Positions 34,670 to 43,571 of a stretch of 43,911 bases of DNA are shown here, in pieces. This DNA comes from Natronobacillus azotifigens (GTDB lineage: Bacteria > Bacillota > Bacilli > Bacillales > Amphibacillaceae): NCBI RefSeq assembly GCF_026805325.1, contig NZ_JAPRAT010000034.1, positions 1-43,911 on the forward strand, given 5' to 3'. The notes under the pieces are model-generated. The model was given only the letters and a program-made list of their open reading frames with translations, was not told the origin of the DNA and ran no database searches. How positions within the stretch are numbered: position 1 is the first letter of the stretch; the number at the start of each line of letters is the position of its first letter. The position numbers were made by a program, and so were the translations under genes.

Positions 34670-35320
34670 TTAAACCAAAACATAAAAATATACGCTAATG
34701 AAGTGGGCTAGAGATCCGAGAAGAATGAAAATATGGAAGATTTCGTGGAACCCAAGATATTTCGATTCTAACCATTTTGGTTTCGTACCGTAGATCACCC
34801 CTCCAATCGTATAAATAACCCCGCCGGTGATGAGAAGAACTAAGCCAGTCGTTTCGATGCTAGAATTTAGTGGAGCTGCAACGAAAATAATCATCCAACC
34901 CATGATAATATAGAGTGCGGTCGATAACCAACGAGGACAATGAAACCAAATCATTTTAAAAAGCACACCGCAAATCGCGGTAATCCAAATTACTGCAAAT
35001 AAACTCCAACCAACTGGTCCTCTTAACGTTATTAGGCAATAAGGAGTATATGTACCGGCGATCAAAACAAAAATCATCGAATGATCTAATTTTCGTAACC
35101 ATGCAATCACTTCCGCTCGCGCAATGACCATATGATAAGTAGCAGAAGATGCATAAAGTAACATCATACTTACCCCAAAAACAATCACAGAAAAGATAGC
35201 GAGAGGAGTACCAATGACGATCGATGCTCTAATCACCATTGCTAATAGGCCAATAAAGGCTAAAATGGTGCCAGCTAAATGTGTAAAGCCGTTCATTGGT
35301 TCTCGAATATAATTATGCAT
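34670..35320 (-). CDS. trhA: Hemolysin III family membrane protein (TrhA/YplQ-like)
   Basis: The 216-residue protein has seven membrane segments, in the PAQR/hemolysin III superfamily. The conserved zinc-site residues are present: SSATYHM, LDHSMIF, and FHEIFHIFILLGSLAHF near the C-terminus. Despite the name, bacterial members have been linked to membrane lipid homeostasis. The start ATG lacks a strong ribosome site (GGAGGAATTT upstream is adequate). It is a single-gene unit with its own terminator. Confidence 0.93.
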   Translation of the reverse strand: MHNYIREPMNGFTHLAGTILAFIGLLAMVIRASIVIGTPLAIFSVIVFGVSMMLLYASSATYHMVIARAEVIAWLRKLDHSMIFVLIAGTYTPYCLITLRGPVGWSLFAVIWITAICGVLFKMIWFHCPRWLSTALYIIMGWMIIFVAAPLNSSIETTGLVLLITGGVIYTIGGVIYGTKPKWLESKYLGFHEIFHIFILLGSLAHFISVYFYVLV

Positions 35321-35429
35321 GATAAATTCCTCCGATCCATATAGTTTTCAATACTACGTATCATGGTACTATTGTTTTTTATCTCCGTCAAGATTTACCT
35401 TACTTGAAGTTTCCGCTATACTGAAAGTA

Positions 35430-35585
35430 ATAAAGTGAAACTTCAATCAGTGGGGGGGTTAGATATTCCCCCCACTAATTGTTAGTTGAACCATTCGGGG
35501 TGCTAGCGTCCGTTACTCCCACTTAAACCACTTGCTTTTCTCGTTGTTTTGAAGTGGGAGTCTTGCGGACAGTTGCTCCGGGATA
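35430..35585 (-). repeat. Family A element, copy 6 (reverse, 24 bp shorter)
   Basis: Both hairpins are well kept, but the middle part with the two CCTTTAGG repeats is missing (ATTGTTAG runs straight into TTGAACCATTCGGGG). The CCGGGATA end lies 23 bases before the DUF1836 start. Confidence 0.9.
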
Positions 35586-35608
35586 ATTTTGGGAATTGAG
35601 GGTTTGCG

Positions 35609-36211
35609 ATGGATAATTTACAAGAGATCATTGCATCAATGAGTTTAGATAAAAAAATCAATCGATCGGATATTCCAACAATTGATTTATACATGGATCA
35701 AGTGACACAGTTATTTGAACGAACGTACCAGGATTGTAAACGCAATGAAACGGATAAAGTGTTAACCAAAACGATGATTAACAATTATGCAAAAGGGAAA
35801 TTAATGTTTCCGATTCGAAATAAAAAATATACCGAAGAACATATCATGTTGATTCAATTTATTTATCAATTAAAAGGTGCACTTTCCATCAATGATGTTC
35901 GAATTCTATTAACGAAATTAAATGCACACATAGAAGCTGAATCTGATGATATCAATTTGCAAGAAATATATGATCAATATGCGAAATTAATGGAGAATCA
36001 ACCCGTTGACTTTACTAAAGCAGTCCAAACCCTTGCTGATAAAGTAGAACAGGCGACGGAAGTAGTGGATAGTAAAGAAGCGCAGTATATCGAACAACTT
36101 TTTATGATCACTTCGTTGGTTAATTACAGCAATATGTATCGGAAACTTGCGGAGAAGCTTGTTGATGGTTTGTATCCAAATCCTAATCAAAATAAGAAAG
36201 AAGAGAAATAG
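35609..36211 (+). CDS. DUF1836 domain protein (probable regulator)
   Basis: The 200-residue soluble helical protein is in the DUF1836 family, which includes B. subtilis YkrK, a predicted DNA-binding protein. The segment TKTMINNYAKGKLMFPIRNKK plus YTEEHIMLIQFIYQLKGALS (about 52-96) looks like a winged or MerR-like helix-turn-helix followed by a linker helix, which supports a role in regulation. The C-terminal tail is basic and acidic. GAGGG lies before the ATG. The family A repeat ends 23 bases upstream, so the promoter must lie within or beyond the repeat. Confidence 0.82.
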   Translation: MDNLQEIIASMSLDKKINRSDIPTIDLYMDQVTQLFERTYQDCKRNETDKVLTKTMINNYAKGKLMFPIRNKKYTEEHIMLIQFIYQLKGALSINDVRILLTKLNAHIEAESDDINLQEIYDQYAKLMENQPVDFTKAVQTLADKVEQATEVVDSKEAQYIEQLFMITSLVNYSNMYRKLAEKLVDGLYPNPNQNKKEEK

Positions 36212-36237
36212 GCAGAAATGTAATTCTGCCTATTTTC
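36206..36237. terminator. Bidirectional terminator, DUF1836 / small Lsm-like gene
   Basis: AAATAGGCAGAA and TTCTGCCTATTT form a 12-bp stem with a 6-base loop, and A/T runs on both sides. Confidence 0.88.
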
Positions 36238-36252
36238 ATAAATGTTTTTCTT

Positions 36253-36489
36253 CTAGATAAAGAACCATGGAAGGAAAGCTAACGTTCCGATTGCACCGAG
36301 GGCGATCCCTAAACCAAATCCAAGACCCCAAAAGCCATAACCATAACCAGCGTGACCGCCAATCGGCTCTAAATAAACGTGTGTCTGTGTTACTCTTCGA
36401 ATAAATCCGCGATACTCTTTTCCGTCAACGGTTCTAACGCAAACTGGCCGACCTATATTTTCACAACACACCTTGTAGTACCTTGACAT
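36253..36489 (-). CDS. Small protein: Sm-like N-terminus plus glycine-rich hydrophobic tail
   Basis: The 78-residue protein has IGRPVCVRTVDGKEYRGFIR plus RVTQTHVYLEP (residues 12-42), with the strand-turn-strand pattern of LSm/Hfq-type small beta barrels. A GYGYGFWGLGFGLGIALGAI segment and a hydrophobic end (48-78) look like a membrane insertion or glycine-zipper helix. Four Cys/Tyr-rich N-terminal residues (YYKVCCEN) are also notable. Similar short proteins occur in spore-forming Bacillaceae. The function is not known to me; a spore-coat or membrane role is a guess. AAAGGAG precedes the ATG. It is convergent with the DUF1836 gene. Confidence 0.7.
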   Translation of the reverse strand: MSRYYKVCCENIGRPVCVRTVDGKEYRGFIRRVTQTHVYLEPIGGHAGYGYGFWGLGFGLGIALGAIGTLAFLPWFFI

Positions 36490-36643
36490 AGGATAACTCC
36501 TTTCTACTAAATTACGAGTATTAAGCTATAACTCAAAAAGTTAACACCTCTCCAGGTAATTTAGCACTTAATGAGCACTCACTATAGGGTATGTCAACAA
36601 TGGAAGCCTGTAGAGGGTATTTGCCATGCTTTTCAGAGATCTT

Positions 36644-37462
36644 TTAAAAATAATGATCGAGAAAAAAACACTCAGTGGGTTGTTTCATTAGCTCTACCAG
36701 TTTCGTTTTTTCAGGAGTGTATTGGCTGTCAATGAGAAAGTAGCCAACAATATAACCAGTTAATTTAGGTACCTCATCATTGCCATAGACGAGAGCGTGA
36801 TGATTCGGATTGTTTTTGGATAAGTGGAGATTTGGTTCCATCCATCTTTTCCAAAGTATTTGAGCGTCCTCGAACGAGCTATTACGTATTTGCTTGGATA
36901 GAAATTCAGTTCCTAATCGTTGACGAACAGCCACTTCCGCTACCCCCTCTAGAACAAGTGTATCCATCAATGTATAAGAATCTGGCTGTCTATTTAAGTG
37001 ATGCAATCGAAAAGCGTGACTATATTCATGTGTTAATAATGCTCTTAATTGATCTTTTGAGGTGTTTTTTCCAATGAAGAGGATTACTTTATCTGGAAAG
37101 CTCAATCCAGAGACCCCGTTAAATTCTTCGATTAATTGCATGTTTGTATGATCTGATGGTAATGGGATAATGGGAACATCAGGCCCGTTCCATTCAGATT
37201 GTAATTCGGTAAAACATTGTTCTGTCATTTGCCAAAAGTCATGGTCAATAAAAGTGTCGATTGCCTCGTGATTCCAACTATTTGGAATGAATAACCCGTG
37301 GCTTAATAGTAGCCATTGGAGATTGACTCGGTCCTCTGAAGAGAAATAGGGAAGAATAGCATCTATGATTGTATCTTCCTGAACGAGCAAATTCTCATCG
37401 AATGTTTGTTTTTTATTGGCAAGATATTGCTCCAACCAATCTTTTGTGTCAATTACCGACAT
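36644..37462 (-). CDS. Predicted zinc-dependent protease (DUF2268-like)
   Basis: The 272-residue soluble protein carries LLTHEYSHAFRLHHL (about 137-151), containing the HExxH zinc-protease motif, and the downstream LVLEGVAEVAV that supplies the third-ligand Glu. This is the pattern of the DUF2268 family of predicted metallopeptidases. No signal peptide is present, so it should work in the cytosol. The start overlaps the end of the methyltransferase gene by 14 bases, so the two are translationally coupled. The biological substrate is unknown; the C-terminus ends FFLDHYF. Confidence 0.8.
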   Translation of the reverse strand: MSVIDTKDWLEQYLANKKQTFDENLLVQEDTIIDAILPYFSSEDRVNLQWLLLSHGLFIPNSWNHEAIDTFIDHDFWQMTEQCFTELQSEWNGPDVPIIPLPSDHTNMQLIEEFNGVSGLSFPDKVILFIGKNTSKDQLRALLTHEYSHAFRLHHLNRQPDSYTLMDTLVLEGVAEVAVRQRLGTEFLSKQIRNSSFEDAQILWKRWMEPNLHLSKNNPNHHALVYGNDEVPKLTGYIVGYFLIDSQYTPEKTKLVELMKQPTECFFLDHYF

Positions 37463-38177
37463 GTTGACGAATCCTTTTCGGTGTCTTTTGACAATAGTAA
37501 ATACGTGAACCTAGAACATCTCGATATTTTTCGGTTAATTGATAATGCCTTGCCATGATATCGAAATATACAGGATCAATCGTTTGGTGGATATCTGAAT
37601 CTAGCACGCCTTCGGTTTCTGGAGCGAATGACAGTGAATCGAGTAAAGTGAAACCAGCACGCTCAATTGCTTCTCTCCATTCAGGTTCTGTGTAAATGGA
37701 GGATAAGCCATAAAATGAGGTTAATTCTTGCTTAGCTTCCGGTGATAAAGGCATAGTAGCGGTCATTTCCAGTAAGCACAATATTCCATTCTCACGAAGT
37801 ACCCGAGCATATTCTTTTAAAGCTACGGGTATGTGGGCAAAGGATGTTACCGATTCAGAAATAATACAATCAATCGTTTCTTCGTCTATAGGTAATGCTT
37901 CTACGTTTCCGGTCTTTAATTCTACATTCGTAGTGTTCGCTAACTTTTGTTTCGCTTTTGTTATCATCTTCGGATCATAATCAATGCCAATGATTTTGCC
38001 TGTTGTTTGTTCACTTATATATTGAACCGTTCTTCCTGTTCCGCAGCCGACATCTAATATGGACTGGTGGGGGTGTTTTTCCACCTGTTGAAACATTTCT
38101 TTGGTAACGGCTAATCCTCCGGGGTGAGCACTGCCAATATTAAATGCGGCAATCATATCTGTATAGGAAACTGTCAT
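37449..38177 (-). CDS. Class I SAM-dependent methyltransferase
   Basis: The 242-residue enzyme has motif I ILDVGCGTGRTV (about 40-51), the acidic residue GIDYD after strand 2, GNVEALPIDEETIDCIISE as motifs II/III, and a UbiE/BioC-like C-terminal half. The substrate cannot be told; related proteins methylate small molecules. AAGGAGG lies 8 bases before the ATG. It is the first gene of a two-gene operon with the overlapping zinc-protease gene. Confidence 0.88.
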   Translation of the reverse strand: MTVSYTDMIAAFNIGSAHPGGLAVTKEMFQQVEKHPHQSILDVGCGTGRTVQYISEQTTGKIIGIDYDPKMITKAKQKLANTTNVELKTGNVEALPIDEETIDCIISESVTSFAHIPVALKEYARVLRENGILCLLEMTATMPLSPEAKQELTSFYGLSSIYTEPEWREAIERAGFTLLDSLSFAPETEGVLDSDIHQTIDPVYFDIMARHYQLTEKYRDVLGSRIYYCQKTPKRIRQHVGN

Positions 38178-38351
38178 CTGTTTTCCTCCTTCGTTTATAT
38201 CATTCCTTTCTTAGTCTATGCAGGGTGATGATCGTGTGGGATTGTAAAGAGGATGATATAGCTATTTACCTTGTGCTCACTTTGTAGTACGATAAACTAT
38301 AATTTCTAAATAATCTTAAAACTTAATTTATTAGAAAAGTAGGTGGGCAAT

Positions 38352-38849
38352 TTGGATGAAAAAGAAATGGAGCTACTAAGAATTTTAGAAAAAAATGGTA
38401 GGTTAGATACAGAAACAATTGCTAGTATGATAGAGGTTAAAGAAGAAGAAGTTAAAAAAATGATTGAAAAGCTAGAACAAGAATGTGCAATTCTCGGCTA
38501 CTCTACGCTAATTAATTGGGCGAAGGTACTAACACATCAGGGTGTAACTGCGATGATTGAAGTGAAAGTAACCCCTACACGAGGAGTTGGTTTTGATCAT
38601 GTAGCGGAACGAATTTATCGTTTTCCTGAAGTGAAGGCACTCTACTTAATGAGTGGTGCTTATGATTTATCGATTACGGTTGAAGGTCAGACGATGATGG
38701 AGATCAGTCGATTTGTTTCAGATAAATTATCAACGTTAGAATCTGTTGTTTCTACAACTACTCATTTTGTGTTGAAAAAATATAAGCACGATGGCGTGAT
38801 CTTTCAAGATAAAGATGATGATGATAAACGAATGATGGTGACACCATGA
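38352..38849 (+). CDS. alaR: Lrp/AsnC-family regulator, AlaR-like
   Basis: Amino-acid-responsive regulator of about 165 residues. The N-terminal helix-turn-helix (NGRLDTETIASMIEVKEEEV) and the C-terminal RAM ligand-binding domain (VTAMIEVKVTPTRGVGFDHV, YLMSGAYDLSITVEG) are clear. The pairing with an overlapping class I aminotransferase gene matches B. subtilis alaR-alaT (yugG-yugH), where AlaR activates alaT. I prefer TTG 38352, with AGGTGG 5 bases upstream, since the family starts with LDE-like residues; GTG 38343 overlaps that ribosome site. Confidence 0.87.
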   Translation: MDEKEMELLRILEKNGRLDTETIASMIEVKEEEVKKMIEKLEQECAILGYSTLINWAKVLTHQGVTAMIEVKVTPTRGVGFDHVAERIYRFPEVKALYLMSGAYDLSITVEGQTMMEISRFVSDKLSTLESVVSTTTHFVLKKYKHDGVIFQDKDDDDKRMMVTP

Positions 38850-40018
38850 GTACGTACGAAAAAAACTATATCGCCGATCATGTTAACGAATTAAAACCTT
38901 CGGGGATACGTAAATTTTTTGATTTAGCCTCCAAAATGGAAAATGTTATTTCTCTAGGGGTTGGTGAACCAGACTTTGTCACGCCTTGGAATGTAATCGA
39001 AGCGAGCTACCATTCTTTAGAGCGAGGATATACGGCATACACAGCGAATGCTGGCTTATGGGAATTAAGAAAAGAGCTGAGTGTATTCCTTGAAGCTAAT
39101 TATCAAGTAGCCTATAATCCAGAAGATCAGTTGCTTGTAACGGTTGGGGCAAGTCAAGCCATTGATTTGGCTTGCCGAGCGATTTTAAATCCAGGGGATG
39201 AAGTGATTGTTATTGAACCTAGCTTTGTCTCTTATGTCCCAACGATTCGTTTGGCAGGAGGAGTTCCGGTAATTGTAGAAGCAACGGAAGAACATGCCTT
39301 TAAAGTACAGGCTGAACAGATTGAAAAAGCTATTACATCCAAAACAAAAGCTTTACTGATTTGTAGCCCTAACAATCCTACTGGAGCTGTGCTGAGCAAG
39401 GAAGAAATGGAACAAATAAGTGAAGTTGCTAAAGCACACGATTTGATCGTATTTTCAGACGAAATCTATGCCGATTTAATTTACGATGAAGCATTTACGA
39501 GTTTTGCCTCGATCCCTGGCATGATCGAAAGAACAATTTTGATCTCAGGTTTCTCTAAAGCATTTGCGATGACTGGTTGGCGTTTAGGCTATGCTGCTGG
39601 ACCGAAATCAATTGTGGAAGCAATGACAAAAATACATCAATATACAATAATGTGTGCGTCTACGATGGCTCAACATGGCGCGTTAGAAGCGTTGAGAAAT
39701 GGTAAAGGCAGTGTGTTAGAAATGAAAACGAGTTATCGTCAACGTCGGAATTATGTGGTGAAGGCATTACAGGAGATGGGCTTGTCTTGCCACCTGCCAG
39801 GGGGAGCATTTTATGTTTTTCCATCAATCAAATCGACTGGCCTTGATTCAGAGGCATTTGCAGAAGCTCTACTGGAAGACCAACGCGTAGCTGTTGTCCC
39901 TGGTAATGTTTTTGGAGAAAGTGGAGAAGGTTACATTCGTTGTTCTTACGCAACATCGATGAAACAGTTAACAGAAGCAATGAAGAGAATGCGCCGTTTT
40001 ATGGAAAAGTTAAAATAA
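38846..40018 (+). CDS. alaT: Alanine/aromatic-type class I/II aminotransferase, AlaT-like
   Basis: PLP aminotransferase of 390 residues, probably alanine:2-oxoglutarate, cytosolic dimer. SPNNPTG (174-180), SDEIYADLIYD (204-214), Lys238 in SGFSKAFAMTGWRLGY and the C-terminal RCSYATS arginine are all intact. The ATG overlaps the TGA of alaR by 4 bases, so translation is coupled and the pair forms one operon. In the aspartate aminotransferase superfamily, PatA-type diaminopimelate transaminases look similar; the Lrp neighbour argues for AlaT. Confidence 0.88.
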   Translation: MSTYEKNYIADHVNELKPSGIRKFFDLASKMENVISLGVGEPDFVTPWNVIEASYHSLERGYTAYTANAGLWELRKELSVFLEANYQVAYNPEDQLLVTVGASQAIDLACRAILNPGDEVIVIEPSFVSYVPTIRLAGGVPVIVEATEEHAFKVQAEQIEKAITSKTKALLICSPNNPTGAVLSKEEMEQISEVAKAHDLIVFSDEIYADLIYDEAFTSFASIPGMIERTILISGFSKAFAMTGWRLGYAAGPKSIVEAMTKIHQYTIMCASTMAQHGALEALRNGKGSVLEMKTSYRQRRNYVVKALQEMGLSCHLPGGAFYVFPSIKSTGLDSEAFAEALLEDQRVAVVPGNVFGESGEGYIRCSYATSMKQLTEAMKRMRRFMEKLK

Positions 40019-40026
40019 GCAACATG

Positions 40027-40066
40027 AAGAAGGTGTTCCTGACATGGTTAAGGAGCGCCTTTTTTC
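40027..40066 (+). terminator. Terminator after alaR-alaT
   Basis: AAGGTGTTCCT (40030-40040) pairs with AGGAGCGCCTT (40051-40061), with two G-T pairs, followed by a T-run. Confidence 0.85.
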
Positions 40067-40203
40067 TATGGTTATTACCTATATGTAGTTTTGGAATTAT
40101 TATGTTCAGTGTTTTCAATTAAAGAGCAACTTCTGCATAGTTTAATTATTATTAAAAAAAAGAAAATCTACTGAAACAAGAAGCGTTACATAAGAAAACA
40201 TGT

Positions 40204-40209
40204 TATAAT
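40204..40209 (+). promoter_or_regulatory. Extended -10 promoter of fhs
   Basis: TGTTATAAT at 40201-40209 fits TGnTATAAT. No good -35 was found. It gives a leader of about 60 bases. No ZTP riboswitch is present before fhs. Confidence 0.45.
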
Positions 40210-40275
40210 ACGAATGATTTAACTACTAATAGATAAAAACGTACGACAATTATTTAGCGGGGGGCGTTCTAGAAA

Positions 40276-41946
40276 ATGCAGACAGATATTGAGATTGCGA
40301 GCCAAGTAAAGATGAAACCAATCGAAGAAATCGCTAAGATATTAGGGTTAAAAGAAGATGAATGGGAACCATACGGAAAGTATAAAGCAAAACTTTCACT
40401 TGCCAGTATGGATCGTTTGAAAGAACGTGAAGACGGAAAGTTAATCTTAGTCACATCGATTAATCCAACTCCAGCCGGAGAGGGAAAATCTACAGTGACT
40501 GTGGGGTTAGGACAAGCGTTACATAAAATGGGAAAAAAATCTGTGATCGCATTGCGCGAACCTTCTTTAGGTCCAACGATGGGAATAAAAGGTGGTGCCA
40601 CAGGTGGTGGTTATTCACAGGTAGTTCCAATGGAAGATATTAATTTGCATTTTACTGGTGATATTCATGCAATCACTACTGCGAATAATGCATTATCGGC
40701 ATTTATTGATAATCATATTTTTCAAGGAAATGAATGTGGAATTGATGCACGCCGAATTGTTTGGAAACGGGTAGTTGATTTGAATGATCGTGCATTACGT
40801 CAAGTAATTGTTGGTTTAGGTGGAGTGAAACAAGGAGTTCCGAGAGAAGATGGGTTTAATATAACGGTAGCATCAGAGATCATGGCAATTTTTTGCTTAG
40901 CAAAAGATTTACAAGATATGCGTACTCGTTTGAGCAAAATAGTAGTTGGTTATACAGGAGATGGTAGTCCAGTAACCGTAGCTGATCTCGGTGTAGAGGG
41001 TGCGCTAACATTACTTTTGAAAGATGCGCTTATGCCGAATTTAGTTCAAACAGTAGAGCATACGCCTGCAATTATCCACGGAGGTCCGTTCGCGAATATC
41101 GCACATGGTTGTAACAGTTTAATTGCGACGAAAATGGCTAGTAAACTTGGCGACTATGCAGTTACAGAAGCGGGATTTGGAGCGGATTTAGGAGCGGAAA
41201 AGTTTTTAAATATTAAAGCAAGAATGGGTGAACTCGATCCGAAGGTGGTTGTGATTGTCGCGACAATCAGGGCTTTAAAGATGCACGGTGGAGTGCCACA
41301 GACTGATTTAAAAGAAGAAAATATTCAAGCATTACACGAAGGAATGGCCAACTTAGAGAAGCATATCGAGACGATTCAGTCTTTTGGATTGCCATTTGTT
41401 GTAGCCATCAATCGGTTTGTAACGGATACAGATCAAGAAGTAAACGCATTGAAAACGTGGTGCAGTGAACGAGGGGTTAAAGTTGCTTTGACAGAAGTGT
41501 GGGAACATGGTGGTGCAGGAGGAATGGAACTTGCTAATCAAGTAGTGGCGTTAGCTGAACAAGATAGTAGTTCCTTTCAGCCGTTATATCATGTGAAGGA
41601 TACAATTCAAGACAAGATTGCTTGTATAGCAAAAAAAGTGTACGGAGCGAAAAATGTGAATTATACAGCGCTCGCTAAGCAACAAATCGAAGAGATAGAA
41701 GCGAATGGTTGGTCTGATTTACCCGTCTGTATGGCGAAAACACAGTATTCTTTGTCAGACGATCCGAAAAAATTAGGTCGACCAGTTGATTTTACGTTGA
41801 CGGTTAGCGAATTTCGACCATCTATTGGAGCGGGTTTCTTAGTAGCTTTAACCGGAGACGTGTTAACCATGCCAGGGCTATCTAAACAACCAGCAGCGTT
41901 GAAGATGGATGTAGATGATCATGGAAGAGCTATAGGATTATTTTAG
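40276..41946 (+). CDS. fhs: Formate-tetrahydrofolate ligase
   Basis: Makes 10-formyl-tetrahydrofolate from formate, ATP and tetrahydrofolate, feeding purine synthesis. At 556 residues it has normal family length. The ATP-binding loop is TPAGEGKST (about 65-73), with [20 protein letters not shown] (about 94-113) close after; these are signature segments. The ATG has GGGGGGC upstream at long spacing (about 13 bases), so initiation may be modest. Depletion of its product raises ZTP, the ligand of the riboswitch before serA. It is followed immediately by a family A repeat; no separate terminator was found. Confidence 0.96.
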   Translation: MQTDIEIASQVKMKPIEEIAKILGLKEDEWEPYGKYKAKLSLASMDRLKEREDGKLILVTSINPTPAGEGKSTVTVGLGQALHKMGKKSVIALREPSLGPTMGIKGGATGGGYSQVVPMEDINLHFTGDIHAITTANNALSAFIDNHIFQGNECGIDARRIVWKRVVDLNDRALRQVIVGLGGVKQGVPREDGFNITVASEIMAIFCLAKDLQDMRTRLSKIVVGYTGDGSPVTVADLGVEGALTLLLKDALMPNLVQTVEHTPAIIHGGPFANIAHGCNSLIATKMASKLGDYAVTEAGFGADLGAEKFLNIKARMGELDPKVVVIVATIRALKMHGGVPQTDLKEENIQALHEGMANLEKHIETIQSFGLPFVVAINRFVTDTDQEVNALKTWCSERGVKVALTEVWEHGGAGGMELANQVVALAEQDSSSFQPLYHVKDTIQDKIACIAKKVYGAKNVNYTALAKQQIEEIEANGWSDLPVCMAKTQYSLSDDPKKLGRPVDFTLTVSEFRPSIGAGFLVALTGDVLTMPGLSKQPAALKMDVDDHGRAIGLF

Positions 41947-41950
41947 TTTT

Positions 41951-42130
41951 TATCCTGGAGCAACCGTCCGTAAGACGCCCGCTTCAAAACAACGAGAAAA
42001 GCAAGTGGTTTAAGTGGGAGTAACGAACGTTAGCACCTCGAATGGTTTAAAGGCCTTTAGGTCATCCTTTAGGGCTAACAATTAGTGGGGGAATAGTTAA
42101 AAACCCTCACTGATTGAAGTCTCACTTTAT
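41951..42130 (+). repeat. Family A element, copy 8 (full)
   Basis: The 180-base copy begins 5 bases after the fhs stop and ends CTCACTTTAT. Hairpin 1 is weakened by changes (GCCCGCT for TCCCACT), but hairpin 2 (ATTAGTGGGGG/CCCTCACTGAT) persists. It may also serve as the transcription end of fhs. Confidence 0.9.
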
Positions 42131-42209
42131 GCGAATATGTTAATTCTATTGGGGTCAGGGTCTTTCAGTAGGACTACTAGTGTCAGTTAATCATTATAAT
42201 GGAAAAGAA

Positions 42210-42265
42210 AATCCCTTTTTCGTAATTCATCCGTACAGGTGAATAAAAATTGCGAAAAAGGGATT
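42210..42265 (+). repeat. 13-bp inverted repeat upstream of the GH43 gene
   Basis: AATCCCTTTTTCG (42210-42222) and CGAAAAAGGGATT (42253-42265) are perfect complements around a 30-base loop. A TATAAT (42195-42200) lies before it and another (42283-42288) after it. In RNA this would be a leader hairpin; in DNA an operator. Confidence 0.65.
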
Positions 42266-42322
42266 ACTTATATGCACCTTTTTGATATAATAGATCCAGA
42301 AAAGTTAGAAAGGATGAAACAA

Positions 42323-43480
42323 ATGAAAATCATTCATATACCAACGTTAAAGTTAGAAGTGAAAGCAGGAGAAAAACCGGATCTTCCCGAAACGGTTGAA
42401 GTGCAGTTAGACAATGGTTTAAAAGCTGATTACCCAATAGTATGGGATAATGTAAGCGCTGCTGATTTTGGAGTAGGTGAAGAAATAGAAGTGCAGGGGA
42501 AATTGAAAGTGAAAACATATCCTAAACCCTTCATTGAGCAACGTGCAGATCCGTACTTATATAAACATACGGATGGATATTATTATTTTACAGGTTCTTA
42601 TCCGCTGTATGATCGGATTGTATTGCGGCGTGCAAAAACTCTAGATCAATTACCGGAAGCAGAAGAGGTTGTTGTTTGGGAACGTCATGAAAGTGGCGTC
42701 ATGTCAGAACATATCTGGGCACCAGAACTACATTTTATCGATGGTAAATGGTATATTCATTTTGCTGCTGGTGAACGAGAAGATGTATGGGCGATTCGGC
42801 CATACGTATTAGAATGTGCAGCCGCCAATCCATTAACAGGGGATTGGGTTGAAAAAGGACAAGTGAACACAGAATTCCAAAGTTTCTCTTTAGATGCTAC
42901 AACTTTTGAAAACAAGGGAAAACGATACTTAGTGTGGGCGCAAAAGGTAGAAAATGATACAATTTCTAACCTGTATATCGGAGAAATGGAAAACCCATGG
43001 ACGATTAAGAATCAAGTGCTTTTATCAACTCCAGAGTATAACTGGGAAAACAGTGTGTTTTTTGTAAATGAAGGTGCCGCTGCTATAAAAAATAATGGAA
43101 AAGTATTTATTGCTTTCTCGGCGAATGCAACGGATCATACGTATGCAGTAGGTTACCTATCTGCAGATGAGGATAGTGACTTATTGGATCCCAAGTCATG
43201 GTATAAAACTCCAGAACCAGTTTTTGTTACGAGTGAAGAAACAGAAGAGTACGGACCTGGTCATAATAGCTTTAGTGTAGATGAAGATGGATTCGATTTA
43301 TTAGTTTATCATGCTCGTCCATACAAAGAGATTAAGGGTAATTCTTTATATGACCATAACCGTCATGCGCGAATTCAACGGTTGTTTTGGAATGAAGATG
43401 GCACACCATTTTTCGGGGTTCCTGGTGACCAAGTAGAACCAACAGATGAAAAAGTAATTGCGAAAATTCGTATAAAGTAA
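42323..43480 (+). CDS. Cytoplasmic GH43 alpha-L-arabinofuranosidase-like enzyme with N-terminal Ig-like domain
   Basis: The 385-residue protein, without signal peptide, should act on imported arabino-oligosaccharides. Residues 1-65 look like a bacterial Ig-like (Big_4-type) strand domain (LKLEVKAGEKPDLPETVEV). Residues 70-385 are a GH43 propeller with base Asp76 (QRADPYL), Asp191 (SLDATTF), acid Glu250 (VNEGAAAI) and GPGHNS. The pattern fits the GH43_26-type exo-arabinofuranosidases. ATG 42323 has AGAAAGGA 8 bases upstream; longer starts (42239, 42314) lie in the inverted repeat or next to weak sites. It complements the extracellular arabinanase at 10835. Confidence 0.87.
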   Translation: MKIIHIPTLKLEVKAGEKPDLPETVEVQLDNGLKADYPIVWDNVSAADFGVGEEIEVQGKLKVKTYPKPFIEQRADPYLYKHTDGYYYFTGSYPLYDRIVLRRAKTLDQLPEAEEVVVWERHESGVMSEHIWAPELHFIDGKWYIHFAAGEREDVWAIRPYVLECAAANPLTGDWVEKGQVNTEFQSFSLDATTFENKGKRYLVWAQKVENDTISNLYIGEMENPWTIKNQVLLSTPEYNWENSVFFVNEGAAAIKNNGKVFIAFSANATDHTYAVGYLSADEDSDLLDPKSWYKTPEPVFVTSEETEEYGPGHNSFSVDEDGFDLLVYHARPYKEIKGNSLYDHNRHARIQRLFWNEDGTPFFGVPGDQVEPTDEKVIAKIRIK

Positions 43481-43490
43481 AAAGAACAAC

Positions 43491-43523
43491 AAAAAGCACA
43501 TTTCTAAGGAATGTGCTTTTTCA
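43491..43523. terminator. Bidirectional terminator
   Basis: AAAAAGCACATT and AATGTGCTTTTT pair with a small loop; both strands have suitable runs. It separates the convergent GH43 and HesB-like genes. Confidence 0.9.
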
Positions 43524-43571
43524 GTTTACGGTGTTTTAGGCACGGTTAATCTTATGCCCTGTTAGTGACGT

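Noticed and set aside
40024..40122. Short open frame MKKVFLTWLRSAFFLWLL after alaT
   Set aside because: No ribosome site, and its first 40 bases are the alaT terminator stem and T-run.
40140..40275. Searched for a ZTP riboswitch before fhs
   Set aside because: Neither GACTGGCG nor CGCCTGGGCA is present; only an extended -10 was seen.
25904..42130. Idea that family A elements form a CRISPR array or phage attachment sites
   Set aside because: Copies are kilobases apart with no spacer pattern, and no integrase or phage genes are nearby.
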